DNA of 64,000 nucleotides from Phocaeicola vulgatus. Its GTDB lineage: Bacteria > Bacteroidota > Bacteroidia > Bacteroidales > Tannerellaceae. Positions 36,504 through 45,574 of this stretch are shown here, piece after piece. The notes under the pieces were generated by a model. The model made no database searches. It saw nothing but the letters and a program-made list of their open reading frames with translations, and was not told where the DNA came from. The DNA lies in contig CP091733.1 of assembly GCA_022009975.1 (NCBI GenBank), positions 2,083,501 to 2,147,500 of the forward strand. The letters run 5' to 3'. Position numbers and translations under genes: made by a program. Numbering within the stretch: the first letter of the stretch is position 1; every line of letters starts with the position of its first letter.

Positions 36504-38081
36504 ATGAGAACTCAACTACTATTGTCTGCTGCTCTTCCTCTCGCGGGAATGGCTTTATTGTCGGCTTGCCAAAGCGAGAAAAAGAACACTAAAAAGCCGT
36601 TTAACATTGTGTACATTATGACTGACGACCATACAGCCCAAATGATGAGTTGCTATGATACTCGTTATGCCCATACTCCGAACTTGGACCGTATCGCTCA
36701 AGACGGTGTCCTATTTTCAAACAGTTATGTCGCTAACTCTTTGAGCGGACCAAGCCGCGCTTGTATGGTTACAGGCAAACACAGCCACAAGAATGGTTTT
36801 TATGACAATACCAACTGCGTATTTGACAACACACAGCAAACTTTCCCTAAGTTGTTGCAAAAGGCAGGATACCAAACGGCTTTGGTGGGCAAATGGCATT
36901 TGGAATCATTGCCTACAGGCTTTGACTATTGGGAAATCGTTCCTGGACAAGGTAGCTACTATAACCCAAGCTTCATCACGCAGGAAAATGATACCATACG
37001 GAAGCATGGTTATCTGACCAACATCATCACGGACATGAGTATCGACTGGATGGAAAACCAAAGGGATAAAGAGAAACCTTTCTGTATATTAATCCACCAC
37101 AAAGCTCAACACCGCAACTGGATGGCTGATACTTGCAACTTGGCTCTTTACGAGGACAAGACATTCCCTATTCCTGAAACTTACTATGATGATTACAAAG
37201 GACGTAAAGCCGCAGCTGCCCAAGAGATGAGCATCATCAAGGATATGGACTTGGTTTACGACTTGAAGATGATAGGAGCTGAAGGAAAAGCGGATTTGAA
37301 ACAAGCCTATTTGGGAATGTTGGGAAGAATGGATTCCGCACAACGTGCTGCTTGGGACAAGTTCTACGACCCAATCATTAAAGATTTCAAGAAACAGCAC
37401 CTCACTGGAAAGGCTTTGGCAGAATGGAAATTCCAACGTTACATGCGTGACTACTTGAAGACATTGAAGTCGCTTGATGATAATGTCGGACGGGTATTGG
37501 ACTATTTGGACAAGGCTGGATTGTCTGAAAACACTTTGGTCGTCTACACTTCCGACCAAGGTTTTTACATGGGCGAACATGGATGGTTTGACAAACGTTT
37601 CATGTATGAAGAGTCTTTCCGCACACCATTGGTAATGAGACTTCCTGGCGGCAAAAAGGGAACAATCGACCAAATGGTACAGAATATAGACTATGCTCCG
37701 ACTTTCTTGGAACTTGCCGGTGCTCCTATTCCTGATGATATCCAAGGTGTCTCTTTGCTTCCTCTGTTAAAGGGAGAAAATCCTGAGAATTGGCGTACTT
37801 CCCTGTACTACCATTATTATGAATTCCCAGCAGAGCACAGCGTAAAACGGCATTATGGAGTAAAGAAAGACCAGTATAAGTTAATCCATTTCTACAATGA
37901 CATTGACGAATGGGAACTTTATGACTTGGAGAAAGATCCTCATGAATTGAATAATATTTATGGCAATCCTGATTATCAGAAGGTAACTGACCAAATGATG
38001 CACGAAATGGATAGCTTGCAAATCATGTATGATGATCCTATCCGTTTGAAATACAAAAAGCATAATTCTTTGGCAGAATAA
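36504..38081 (+). CDS. Serine-type sulfatase lipoprotein
   Basis: 525 aa. The lipobox is at 'LLSAC' near residue 22. 'IVYIMTDDHTAQMMSCYD' gives the metal-binding Asp pair. The formylglycine site is the serine form, 'SLSGPSRACMVTGK' (S-x-P-S-R), near residue 77. 'LVGKWHLESLPTGFDYW' and 'YTSDQGFYMGEHGWFDKR' are further sulfatase blocks. The serine needs conversion by an anaerobic maturase not found here. Bacteroidales use these to remove sulfate from host or algal glycans. It is divergent from an ECF sigma factor, consistent with glycan-triggered control. Confidence 0.93.
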   Translation: MRTQLLLSAALPLAGMALLSACQSEKKNTKKPFNIVYIMTDDHTAQMMSCYDTRYAHTPNLDRIAQDGVLFSNSYVANSLSGPSRACMVTGKHSHKNGFYDNTNCVFDNTQQTFPKLLQKAGYQTALVGKWHLESLPTGFDYWEIVPGQGSYYNPSFITQENDTIRKHGYLTNIITDMSIDWMENQRDKEKPFCILIHHKAQHRNWMADTCNLALYEDKTFPIPETYYDDYKGRKAAAAQEMSIIKDMDLVYDLKMIGAEGKADLKQAYLGMLGRMDSAQRAAWDKFYDPIIKDFKKQHLTGKALAEWKFQRYMRDYLKTLKSLDDNVGRVLDYLDKAGLSENTLVVYTSDQGFYMGEHGWFDKRFMYEESFRTPLVMRLPGGKKGTIDQMVQNIDYAPTFLELAGAPIPDDIQGVSLLPLLKGENPENWRTSLYYHYYEFPAEHSVKRHYGVKKDQYKLIHFYNDIDEWELYDLEKDPHELNNIYGNPDYQKVTDQMMHEMDSLQIMYDDPIRLKYKKHNSLAE

Positions 38082-38147
38082 GAGATTATAGCAGCTCCTA
38101 TATTGCTAATTATTGCTAAAACGATTGTTTGTTTACATAATTAATCG

Positions 38148-38155
38148 TACTTTTG
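38148..38155 (+). promoter_or_regulatory. -7 box for tRNA-Pro
   Basis: TACTTTTG matches TAnnTTTG, 16 bases before the tRNA, with ATTG 20 bases upstream as a possible -33 element. Confidence 0.6.
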
Positions 38156-38171
38156 CAGCCGGAATTGAGTT

Positions 38172-38246
38172 CGGGATGTAGCTCAGCCCGGTTAGAGTAC
38201 GCGTCTGGGGGGCGCGTGGTCGCTGGTTCGAATCCAGTCATCCCGA
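38172..38246 (+). tRNA. tRNA-Pro (anticodon GGG)
   Basis: 75 nt cloverleaf. The acceptor is CGGGATG/CATCCCG and the D arm contains AGCTCAGCCCGGTTAGAGT. The anticodon stem is CGCGT/GCGCG with loop CTGGGGG, and the T arm is CTGGTTCGAATCCAG. CCA is not encoded. Followed within 6 bases by a terminator hairpin. Confidence 0.95.
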
Positions 38247-38251
38247 CATAC

Positions 38252-38295
38252 AAAAGGGGTTGTATCAAAATGAAAGTTTTGATGCAGCCCCTTTT
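38252..38295 (+). terminator. Terminator after tRNA-Pro (repeat family copy 2)
   Basis: AAAAGGGGTTGTATCAAAA and TTTTGATGCAGCCCCTTTT form a 19-bp stem with G-U/T pairs and a short loop. Same family as 5341, 39229 and 59061. Confidence 0.8.
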
Positions 38296-38340
38296 CAGTT
38301 TATGAGTCACCGATGTTTTTGGGTTTGCATCCAACATTTT

Positions 38341-38450
38341 GCTTATCATTTAGGTGATAAGTGCTTTTCACCTAGGTGATAAGTGTTTTTCACCTTAATG
38401 ATAAGTGCTTTTCACCTAGGTGATAAATGCTTTTCACTTAGGTGATAAGC
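38341..38450 (+). repeat. 22-bp tandem repeats with internal dyad
   Basis: Four full units start at 38351, 38373, 38395 and 38417, with a half unit at 38439. Consensus TAGGTGATAAGTGCTTTTCACC, in which GGTGA pairs with TCACC. The ends GCTTATCA (38341) and TGATAAGC (38443) are also complementary. No gene lies here. Confidence 0.85.
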
Positions 38451-38732
38451 TAAGGTCGTATTAAGTCATCCCAAATAAATCCTGAAAAACGAAATGTGTA
38501 TTAAGATAAAGTAGAAATAGCATTAAAACACCGTTTAAACAGTGTTTTAATGCTATTTTAATGTTGTTATAATGTATCGAATATGATCTTTTGGTGTTTT
38601 AAAACGGCTTTATCCCGTCCATTTCTTTTTTAACGACCTTTAAAAGAGGCAATAATCCTGATTTAGTGTCTAATTTTATTGTATATCTGAGATTATTCAT
38701 CTATTTTTGCTTATGACATTAAACAATTTGAA
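38451..38732 (+). repeat. Dispersed repeat copy in a gene-free gap
   Basis: 38521-38572 carries CATTAAAACACCGTTTAAAC, GTGTTTTAATGC, then TTTTAATG, the same palindromic steps as at 4521 and 20714. The rest of the gap, 38573-38732, shows nothing I recognise. Confidence 0.6.
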
Positions 38733-38891
38733 ATGGAAGATTTTTTTATTTTTATCCTTACAAGAATCCTTGGGATTGTGGTGTGTGGGCTATGTCTTAT
38801 GTTCCCCCTTCTCGTGCTCGATGCAATATGGTGGACTCTTACAGGTCATAACCTTTTCCGTAGTGATTGTGATGACGGCGATGATGATTGA
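38733..38891 (+). CDS. 52-aa membrane protein with acidic tail
   Basis: Reads MEDFFIFILTRILGIVVCGL, a long hydrophobic stretch to about residue 37 ('FPLLVLDAIWWTL'), then 'GHNLFRSDCDDGDDD' and stop. One or two membrane helices and a strongly acidic C-terminus. It ends 5 bases before the stop of the convergent gene at 38897 once that gene's frame is corrected, which supports both ends. Function unknown. Confidence 0.55.
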   Translation: MEDFFIFILTRILGIVVCGLCLMFPLLVLDAIWWTLTGHNLFRSDCDDGDDD

Positions 38892-38896
38892 AATCA

Positions 38897-39189
38897 TTAA
38901 TCCTCCCCGAACAGGGCACTGATTCTTTCAAGATCATCCGAAGTCGTTTATCGTGAGTGCTATCCCACGGGAATTTTGCTATATCCGTAGGTCTTAGCCG
39001 CTTCCCCTTTTTCTGGCAAGGAAGGAGGGCGGTCAAGACTAAAAAACGGGTGCGCTCCCATTTGTCCTTGTATTCTGCATCTCCCCCAACAATGCCGTCC
39101 ACCTTGTAAGCGGATTTGATGCCGTGATAAATAATCACTCCTAACTGCTCCATGTCTTCGCCGGAAATTTGGAACCCTATCTGCATCAT
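38897..39189 (-). CDS. Small conserved-looking hypothetical protein, probable frameshift
   Basis: About 97 aa. 'MQIGFQISGEDMEQLGVIIY' and 'YKDKWERTRFLVLTALLPC' read well. Near 38945 the natural frame seems to switch, giving '..TSDDLERISALFGED' and stop at 38897, rather than the His-rich read-through to 38839 that would run across the convergent small gene. Soluble; no family recognised. Confidence 0.5.
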
Positions 39190-39228
39190 CCTCTGTGCCT
39201 TGCATTTTGCTAATTCTGATACACCCTT

Positions 39229-39267
39229 AAAAGGGCTGTATCAAAACTTTCGTTTTGACACAGCCCC
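39229..39267. terminator. Intergenic palindrome (repeat family copy 3)
   Basis: AAAAGGGCTGTATCAAAAC and GTTTTGACACAGCCCC with a tiny loop, just after the thiL stop on the minus strand, where it would end the lpxK-thiL transcript. Confidence 0.75.
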
Positions 39268-39308
39268 ATGTAATAAAAAAGAAAATTTTATTCGTTCACC
39301 GAGCCTTT

Positions 39309-40337
39309 TCATGAAAGGGAGTTCCAGCCTTGAGCTTTCAGCTCGACCTCTCCGCCATCTCTTCCTTCCAAATAATTGCCTAATTCCGGCTTTGTGATAT
39401 GCCCGATTATCTTGATTCCTTTTAAGTTTGAGACTTTATCATAGTCCGCCAATGGAACTGTAAACAACAATTCATAATCTTCCCCTCCGTTCAATGCCGC
39501 AGTGACCAGATTCATATTAAACTGTTCCGCCATGACTGCTGTTTGATAATCAATAGGGATTCTCTCCTCATAAATACGGCAACCGACATGGCTCTCCTTG
39601 GAAATATGGAGCAGCTCTGAAGACAAACCATCCGACACATCCATCATGGCTGTCGGCAAGATTCCTGCTTCACGGAGAGCGGCAACGATGTCTTTACGCG
39701 CTTCCGGTTTCAATTGTCTTTCCAAAAGATACTCTTTTCCCGAAAAATCAGGAGTGAAATCTTTTTCGCCATTGAACACTTTCTTTTCACGTTCCAACAA
39801 TTGCAAACCCATGTAAGCTGCACCAAAATCTCCAGACACACACACCAAATCGGTCTCTTTCGCCCCGCTACGATAAACGACCTTGCCTTTCTCGCCTTCA
39901 CCGATACAAGTAATACTGATTGCCAATCCGGTCAAAGAGGCAGAGGTATCGCCTCCTACCAAGTCAACGCCATAAACATCGCAAGCCAAACGGATGCCGT
40001 TATATAGTTCTTCCATATCTTCCACAGAGAAACGTTTGGAAAGACCGATTGAAACAGTTATCTGCTTAGGCTGGCCATTCATGGCATAGATATCAGAGAA
40101 ATTGACAACAGCAGATTTATACCCCAAGTGCTTCAGCGGCACATAAGTCAAATCGAAATGCACACCTTCCAGTAAAAGGTCTGTCGTCACCAATACCTGT
40201 TTGTCTTTATAATCCAACACGGCGGCATCGTCCCCGACACCTTTCAAGGTTTCCGCATTTTTAAGCGGCATATTTTGAGTCAGGTGTTCGATAAGACCGA
40301 ACTCACCCAACTTCGAAATTTCTGTTCTCGTAGTCAT
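39309..40337 (-). CDS. thiL: Thiamine-monophosphate kinase
   Basis: 342 aa. 'GVGDDAAVLDYKD' (~32) is the metal/ATP site and 'TTDLLLEGVHFDLTYVP' (~52) the ThiL substrate loop. 'VGGDTSASLTGLAISITCIGE' (~125) and 'MMDVSDGLSSELLHI' (~225) follow. It phosphorylates thiamine monophosphate to the active diphosphate. It starts 3 bases after the lpxK stop. Confidence 0.95.
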   Translation of the reverse strand: MTTRTEISKLGEFGLIEHLTQNMPLKNAETLKGVGDDAAVLDYKDKQVLVTTDLLLEGVHFDLTYVPLKHLGYKSAVVNFSDIYAMNGQPKQITVSIGLSKRFSVEDMEELYNGIRLACDVYGVDLVGGDTSASLTGLAISITCIGEGEKGKVVYRSGAKETDLVCVSGDFGAAYMGLQLLEREKKVFNGEKDFTPDFSGKEYLLERQLKPEARKDIVAALREAGILPTAMMDVSDGLSSELLHISKESHVGCRIYEERIPIDYQTAVMAEQFNMNLVTAALNGGEDYELLFTVPLADYDKVSNLKGIKIIGHITKPELGNYLEGRDGGEVELKAQGWNSLS

Positions 40338-40340
40338 ATC

Positions 40341-41441
40341 TTATTTGTCTTTTTTATTGCGATAGAAATCGTCAATATGTTTACAGATGATTTTGTCAAA
40401 TTCTTCCTCTCTCTCTTGAAGGAAAGCAATTTGGATAGGAAGGTAAAAACAATATGGCACCATTTCCTTTTTCAAGCCTTTATTTGCCATCAGACGGACC
40501 GCGTCTTTTTCTGTCATGACAATCAATTTGTCTTTCGCACGAATGGAATTGAATTCATCATTTATCCGGCAAATATCTTTCTCGTTAAAATCATGATGGT
40601 CGGGAAAATCCAACACTCGGACAGCCTTTGCCCTTTTCTTCAATTCTTCATGAAAAGGAGCAGGAGAGGCTATTCCGGAAACAGCCAATACCGTATAAGC
40701 TTTCCCTTTTGAAAAGGAAATGGCTTTGCCTGGGAATAGAGGCTGCAACTCCCCGTATTTTATATAGGTAAAGAAAAGCGATTGATGCGCCTGCAAATAC
40801 AAATCGTCTTCCGCAATCCGATAGTCTATCGGTTTCATGGATAAAGGTGCTTTCGTCACAAGCACCATGTCTGCGCGCTGCGCACCTGAGCGATGTTCAC
40901 GCAAACATCCTGCCGGAAGCAAACTGTCTTTACAGTACATCCGATGATAATCTGTCAATAACAGGGAATAAGAAGGCTGGACATATCTATGCTGGAATGC
41001 ATCGTCAAGCAGAATCACCTCCGGACGCTTGTTCTTAGGAAGATTCATCAATAGGCGGATAGCTTCACAACGGTTTGCATCGACAGCAACAGCCACCTTC
41101 GGGAATTTATGCTTTATCTGAAATGGTTCATCCCCGATATCATTATAAGAATGACCCATTTCAGCTAAAACAAACCCTTTAGAGAGGCGTTTGTAGCCGC
41201 GGCTCACCACGGCTACTCTATATTTATCTTTTAATAATCGAATTAAATATTCGATATGCGGAGTCTTGCCGGTTCCTCCTACTGCCAAGTTTCCGACACA
41301 GATAACCGGAACATCAAAAGATTCCTCTTTCCATATTCCCTCATCAAACAACATATTCCTAAAGCGCACTCCCATCCCGTACAAGCAAGACAAAGGACGC
41401 AAAAGGAAACGAAATTTATGAATACGATTATCCCATTCCAT
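40341..41441 (-). CDS. lpxK: Tetraacyldisaccharide 4'-kinase
   Basis: 366 aa. The N-terminal membrane-associated helix is followed by the P-loop 'GNLAVGGTGKTPHIEYL' (~50) and 'SRGYKRLSKGF'. 'ILLDDAFQHRYVQPSYSLLL' and 'MTEKDAVRLMANKG' are LpxK-specific. It phosphorylates the lipid A precursor at the 4' position on the inner membrane. Confidence 0.95.
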   Translation of the reverse strand: MEWDNRIHKFRFLLRPLSCLYGMGVRFRNMLFDEGIWKEESFDVPVICVGNLAVGGTGKTPHIEYLIRLLKDKYRVAVVSRGYKRLSKGFVLAEMGHSYNDIGDEPFQIKHKFPKVAVAVDANRCEAIRLLMNLPKNKRPEVILLDDAFQHRYVQPSYSLLLTDYHRMYCKDSLLPAGCLREHRSGAQRADMVLVTKAPLSMKPIDYRIAEDDLYLQAHQSLFFTYIKYGELQPLFPGKAISFSKGKAYTVLAVSGIASPAPFHEELKKRAKAVRVLDFPDHHDFNEKDICRINDEFNSIRAKDKLIVMTEKDAVRLMANKGLKKEMVPYCFYLPIQIAFLQEREEEFDKIICKHIDDFYRNKKDK

Positions 41442-41487
41442 TCACTTGCCAGCAATAAGTTCCTATTTATCTCCGTATCTTAACGTA

Positions 41488-42042
41488 TTACAACAATAAA
41501 CCTGCAGCCACCTCTTCTGCCACAGCTTCACTTCGTATAGCAGCAACAATAGCCAAGGCAAAGTCATACACAAGGCCTGGACCTTTACCTGTAATGACAT
41601 TTCCATCAATCACAGCAGCTTCACCCGTTGCGGTAGCACCAATCAAATGATCCTCGAATCCGGGATAACAAGTAGCCTTGCGTCCCTTCAACAATCCTAA
41701 TCCACCTAAAACCAATGGAGCTGCACAAATCGCTGCGACGATTCGTCCTTCCCTGTATTGTTGTAGCAAAGCCTCTTTTAATACAGTGGAGGCATTCAAG
41801 TTCGTTGCTCCCGGCATTCCTCCCGGCAATACCAAGGCAGCGGCACCTTCTAAAGCGACTTCGCTCAGCAATGCATCCGCTTCTACTGGAACTTGGTGTG
41901 CTCCTACCACTTTCTTTTCGTCCGAGATAGATACCGTAGTTGTCTGAATACCTGCCCGACGCAACACATCAACGGTTCCAAGAGCTTCCATCTCTTCAAA
42001 ACCTGTAGCTAAAAATACAAATGCCTTTACCATACTTTCCAT
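41488..42042 (-). CDS. DJ-1/PfpI family protein
   Basis: 184 aa (181 from the Met at 42033). 'FLATGFEEMEALGTVDVLRRAG' starts the fold, and 'VLPGGMPGATNL' and 'IVAAICAAPLVLGGLGLL' hold the nucleophile-elbow Cys (~106) typical of the YajL/DJ-1 branch. Possible deglycase or chaperone against reactive carbonyls; activity debated in the family. Its start overlaps the tonB stop by 1 base. Confidence 0.9.
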   Translation of the reverse strand: MESMVKAFVFLATGFEEMEALGTVDVLRRAGIQTTTVSISDEKKVVGAHQVPVEADALLSEVALEGAAALVLPGGMPGATNLNASTVLKEALLQQYREGRIVAAICAAPLVLGGLGLLKGRKATCYPGFEDHLIGATATGEAAVIDGNVITGKGPGLVYDFALAIVAAIRSEAVAEEVAAGLLL

Positions 42043-42894
42043 TATTTAAGTTTATACTTATATGTAATCGTTCCGCTTTGATTATTCGTTCCGGAGATGC
42101 TGTTGAACGTAGCTTTCTTGGCTGCTTCCAAAGCACTCCTTCTCATAGAGGCATTATCGATGTTCGTGCCTCTTCCAATTTCAGCAAAAATGACCGCACC
42201 TTTCGGATTCACGGTTATATTGATTACAATCTTTCCCTCCTCCTGTATCGTATAAGCAGGACGAGGAAGTCCACCCGCTCCAATGGAACGACCATTCAAG
42301 TTAAATTCGCCATAACCGCCAACACCTTCATTGGCTCCATGGTCCGAATTACCAAACGGGCTTCCTTGGTTGCCACTGCCGGAGTCCGCGTCACCTTGGC
42401 TGTTTCCATCCGCAGCACCAATACCGAAAGCTCCTGCCACCTTGTTGCTGATATCTTCCGCTTTTTTACGTCTTTCCTCAGCAATCCGTTTGGCCTCTGC
42501 CTCCTTTTGTTTGCGCAAACGCTCTTTTTCTTGTTCCTCTTTCCGTTTCTTCTCCTCTTGCTCCTTTTTCCGCTTCTCCTCCTTTTTCTTTTTCTGCTCG
42601 TCGATTGACACGCTTTCCTCGATATCTTGCGTCAGCAGATCTTCTTTAGGAGTTTCCATCTTTGGAGTCGGAGCTGGAGGCGGCGGAGTGGTCGTCTCTT
42701 GTGGGAGTTCCTGTCCGGTATATTTCGGTTCAAACTGCCCGGCAGCCATATCCACATTCCCGAAATTGACCAACACACCACCATCTTCATCCAGAATCTT
42801 CGTCTTCAATACAGAAAACCAAAGAATCAAGAATATGACGACATGAAAGAGCCGAACCAACTAATCCGAATATGTCATCTTTATCTATTTTCAT
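42042..42894 (-). CDS. TonB-family energy transducer, frameshift near the N-terminus
   Basis: About 283 aa. From 42894 the frame reads MKIDKDDIFGLVGSAL, then a missing T near 42845 moves to the frame reading 'FHVVIFLILWFSVLKT', completing the single membrane helix. Next come a Pro-rich 'PPPPAPTP' stretch, a long Lys/Glu coiled region (about 90-145), a Gly/Asn-rich stretch and a C-terminal beta domain ending 'GTITYKYKLK'. It works with ExbB/ExbD encoded just upstream to power outer-membrane transport or TolA-like envelope functions. Confidence 0.85.
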
Positions 42895-42920
42895 AATGCT
42901 CTTTTAGGCATGAAGATTCT

Positions 42921-43331
42921 TTATTTTTTCGGTCTTGTCGCCAAAACCATTCTAAATTTGTTTTCGTTAGCGATATTCAATATCTTAACGATTTCCTTGT
43001 AAGGGACTGTTTCGTCAGCATACAAGGCTACATACATTTCCGGCTCATTTGCAAAGCAATTTTGCAGGAATGGAGTAATCTCATCATAGGATACCTGAAC
43101 CTCCTTTTGTTTTCCAAAAGCGACATAGTAGTTCAATCCGGCATCAATGGTAACGCGTGTAAGCGGTTTGACAGAAGTTTGTTTCTGCGCTTGCGGCAAG
43201 GTTACTTTGATGGCATTCGGGATGACCACAGTCGAGGTAACCATAAAGAAAATCAACAGCAGGAAAATAACATCCGTCATGGATGCCATACTGAAGTTTT
43301 CTGATACTTTGGTTCTTCTTTTTAATGCCAT
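42921..43331 (-). CDS. exbD: ExbD/TolR biopolymer transport protein
   Basis: 136 aa. One membrane helix near the N-terminus, 'SMTDVIFLLLIFFMVTSTVV' (~17-37), with the conserved Asp (D20) of the proton path, and a periplasmic domain with 'PEMYVALYADETVPYKEIV'. It forms the proton-driven motor with the MotA/ExbB protein. Confidence 0.93.
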   Translation of the reverse strand: MALKRRTKVSENFSMASMTDVIFLLLIFFMVTSTVVIPNAIKVTLPQAQKQTSVKPLTRVTIDAGLNYYVAFGKQKEVQVSYDEITPFLQNCFANEPEMYVALYADETVPYKEIVKILNIANENKFRMVLATRPKK

Positions 43332-43342
43332 AGTGTTATTGA

Positions 43343-44062
43343 TTAATTAGCCGGTTCATTCAACAAGTCCATAAATTCCATGGTACGGGCTTCCATCTTG
43401 TTTACCACGTTGTCTACTTGTGAAACCAAATAGTTGTATGCAAACAGTGCGATGATACCCACAACCAATCCACCTACGGTTGTCACCAAAGCTTCATAAA
43501 TACCACTTGACAAAAGAGAGACATCCACATTGCTACCTGCGTTTGCCATATCGAAGAAGGCACGGACCATACCTGTCACTGTACCCAAGAATCCCAACAT
43601 CGGTGCTCCTGCGGCTGTCGTCGCAATCAAAGGGAAACCCTTTTCCAACTTGGCAACTTCCAAGTTACCCACGTTCTCGATAGCAACCATCACATCATTC
43701 ATCGGACGGCCCAAACGGGAAATACCTTTCTCAATCATCCGTGCAGCCGGAGTGTTGGTTGTACGGCATAAGTTCAATGCTGATTCAAGTTTCCCTTCAT
43801 GGATATAATCCTTGATGCGGTTCATGAATGTCTGGTCTTCCTTACCAGCGCGCTTAATTACCAATAAACGCTGGAAGAATATATAGATAGCCATCAAAGA
43901 GAGCAATAACAAGACAATCATGATCCACCCTCCCTTACAAGCCAAATCAATGATATTGATTTCTGCTTCAGCAGGAACTGTTGTAGCTGCCACCTGTGTC
44001 AAATCAGGCATTTGTTCGGAAGCTTGTGCCGCAACCGACTGTAATAAAAGTAAAAGATTCAT
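43343..44062 (-). CDS. exbB: MotA/TolQ/ExbB proton channel protein
   Basis: 239 aa. Membrane helices at about 47-65, 155-175 and 195-215. The channel helices contain 'LIATTAAGAPMLGFLGTVTGMVRAF' and 'ALVTTVGGLVVGIIALFAYN', the ExbB/TolQ signature. It energises the TonB-like protein two genes downstream. The order exbB-exbD-tonB-DJ-1 is compact and co-directional with pdxJ upstream. Confidence 0.93.
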   Translation of the reverse strand: MNLLLLLQSVAAQASEQMPDLTQVAATTVPAEAEINIIDLACKGGWIMIVLLLLSLMAIYIFFQRLLVIKRAGKEDQTFMNRIKDYIHEGKLESALNLCRTTNTPAARMIEKGISRLGRPMNDVMVAIENVGNLEVAKLEKGFPLIATTAAGAPMLGFLGTVTGMVRAFFDMANAGSNVDVSLLSSGIYEALVTTVGGLVVGIIALFAYNYLVSQVDNVVNKMEARTMEFMDLLNEPAN

Positions 44063-44104
44063 TTCAATTACGTGTTTAAATTATAACCTATTTATATTAC
44101 GATA

Positions 44105-44820
44105 TTATCCTTCGAGACAAGCCCTGTATTGCCGTATTGTCTCCTTCAATCCCAAATAAAGGGCATCGCTAATCAGCGCATGGCCGATTGATACTTCATC
44201 CAATAACGGGATATTCTGATGGAAATAGGCAAGATTGTCCAAATTCAAATCATGTCCGGCATTCACTCCCATGCCTAAACTTTGGCATATTGGGCAGCGG
44301 TGACAAACGGGGCAATCGCCTTTTCCCTGTCCTCGAAATAGTGGGAAGCATACGGCTCGGTATACAGTTCGACACGGTCGGTTCCGGTTTTGGCTGCCCA
44401 CTCCAAGTTCTCCAACTCCGTACCCACGAATATCGAAGTACGAATGCCATAGGAAGTAAAGTGTTCCACCAATTCCGCCAAGAACGAATAATTGTTCTTC
44501 ACATCCCAGCCTGCATTGGATGTGATGGCATCCGGAGCGTCCGGCACCAAAGTGACTTGTGTCGGCTTTACTTTCTGTACCAAATCGATAAACTTATCAC
44601 AGGGATTACCCTCTATATTAAATTCTGTCGTGATTAAAGGTTTTAGGCCATACACATCACTGTAACGTATATGACGCTCGTCCGGGCGCGGATGGACAGT
44701 GATTCCTTGTGCTCCGAAAGCCTCCGCATCACAAGCAAATTTCAACACATCCGGTGTATTTCCACCTCTTGCGTTCCGGATTGTTGCGACTTTGTTAATG
44801 TTTACACTTAAATTTGTCAT
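44105..44820 (-). CDS. pdxJ: Pyridoxine 5'-phosphate synthase, frameshift near 44285
   Basis: About 238 aa. 'LSVNINKVATIRNARGGNTPD' (~4) is the PdxJ start and 'ITVHPRPDERHIRYSDV' (~40) the phosphate site. 'VTLVPDAPDAITSNAGWD' (~92) and 'GMGVNAGHDLNLDNL' (~195) with 'EVSIGHALISDAL' finish it. The two open frames overlap at 44275-44401; a one-base shift just before 'LGMGVNAGHD' restores the enzyme. It joins deoxyxylulose phosphate to aminoacetone phosphate to make pyridoxine phosphate. Confidence 0.93.
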
Positions 44821-44849
44821 CGTATATCGTTAAATCTTATTTCTTTGAT

Positions 44850-44857
44850 TACTTTTG
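44850..44857 (+). promoter_or_regulatory. -7 box for the CBS-nadK unit
   Basis: TACTTTTG matches TAnnTTTG, 49 bases upstream of the ATG at 44907, and faces away from pdxJ. Confidence 0.55.
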
Positions 44858-44906
44858 CATAAAAGAGTTTTGCAAAAATAACAGAAATTAGGTAATTAGC
44901 GGGTAT

Positions 44907-45574
44907 ATGTTGGTAAAAGATTTCATAACAAAGGAGATTCCTGTGTTAAAAAGTTCGGATAAGGGCAAATATGCACTGGAGCTGATGGATGATTACAAAG
45001 TCAGACATTTGCCTTGGTTGGTAGAGGACTTGGGAACATACCAGGCTTTGGTGTCTGAAAAGTCTTTATTGGCTGCCGCTGATTTGTCTTTGACATTGGC
45101 GGAACTTAACCCGGCAGACTGTTGGTCGGTGCATCCGGATGCCCTTTTCCCCGATGCGGTTGACATCATGTCACGGCATAACCTGAGCCTGTTGCCTGTC
45201 GTCGGGGAAAAAGCGGAATATCTAGGTGTATTGACCCAAGAAAAGGCTTTCCAAGTCTTGGCTCTCTATTCACAGATGGAATCGGCAGGGTGCGTCATTA
45301 CTCTCAGAATCGCTCCTATCGATTACTCCGTATCGGAGATTGCCCGGATTTGGAGTCGAACCACGCCATATTGCTAAGCCTTTTGTCCACGACCCTCGAA
45401 CCGGATGGATATTTGGAGGTGGTGCTAAAAATCAATCTGGAAGACCCTTCTGCTGTCATACGCAGCTTTGAGCGGTTCAACTACACCGTCACAGATATTT
45501 CCGCCAAGGAGAATCTGACAGGTGAAATATTCCAACAACGAATCAATGAATTTATACATTATATTAATATATGA
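44907..45574 (+). CDS. CBS-domain protein, frameshift near 45350
   Basis: About 222 aa. Two CBS repeats: 'MLVKDFITKEIPVLKSSDKG..LPWLVEDLGTYQALVSE' and 'DALFPDAVDIMSRHNLSLLPVV'. The C-terminal third, in the next frame from about 45350, reads 'ESNHAILLSLLSTTLEPDGY' and 'AVIRSFERFNYTVTDI', resembling an ACT-like domain. CBS pairs usually bind adenine nucleotides. It overlaps nadK by four bases, which suggests linked NAD metabolism. Confidence 0.85.

Noticed and set aside
38341..38450. 22-bp repeats as a CRISPR array
   Set aside because: Units are contiguous with no unique spacers and no cas genes are near; they are plain tandem repeats.
44285..44300. pdxJ break as programmed frameshifting
   Set aside because: pdxJ is a single-frame gene everywhere known, and neighbouring housekeeping genes show the same type of one-base break; sequence error is simpler.
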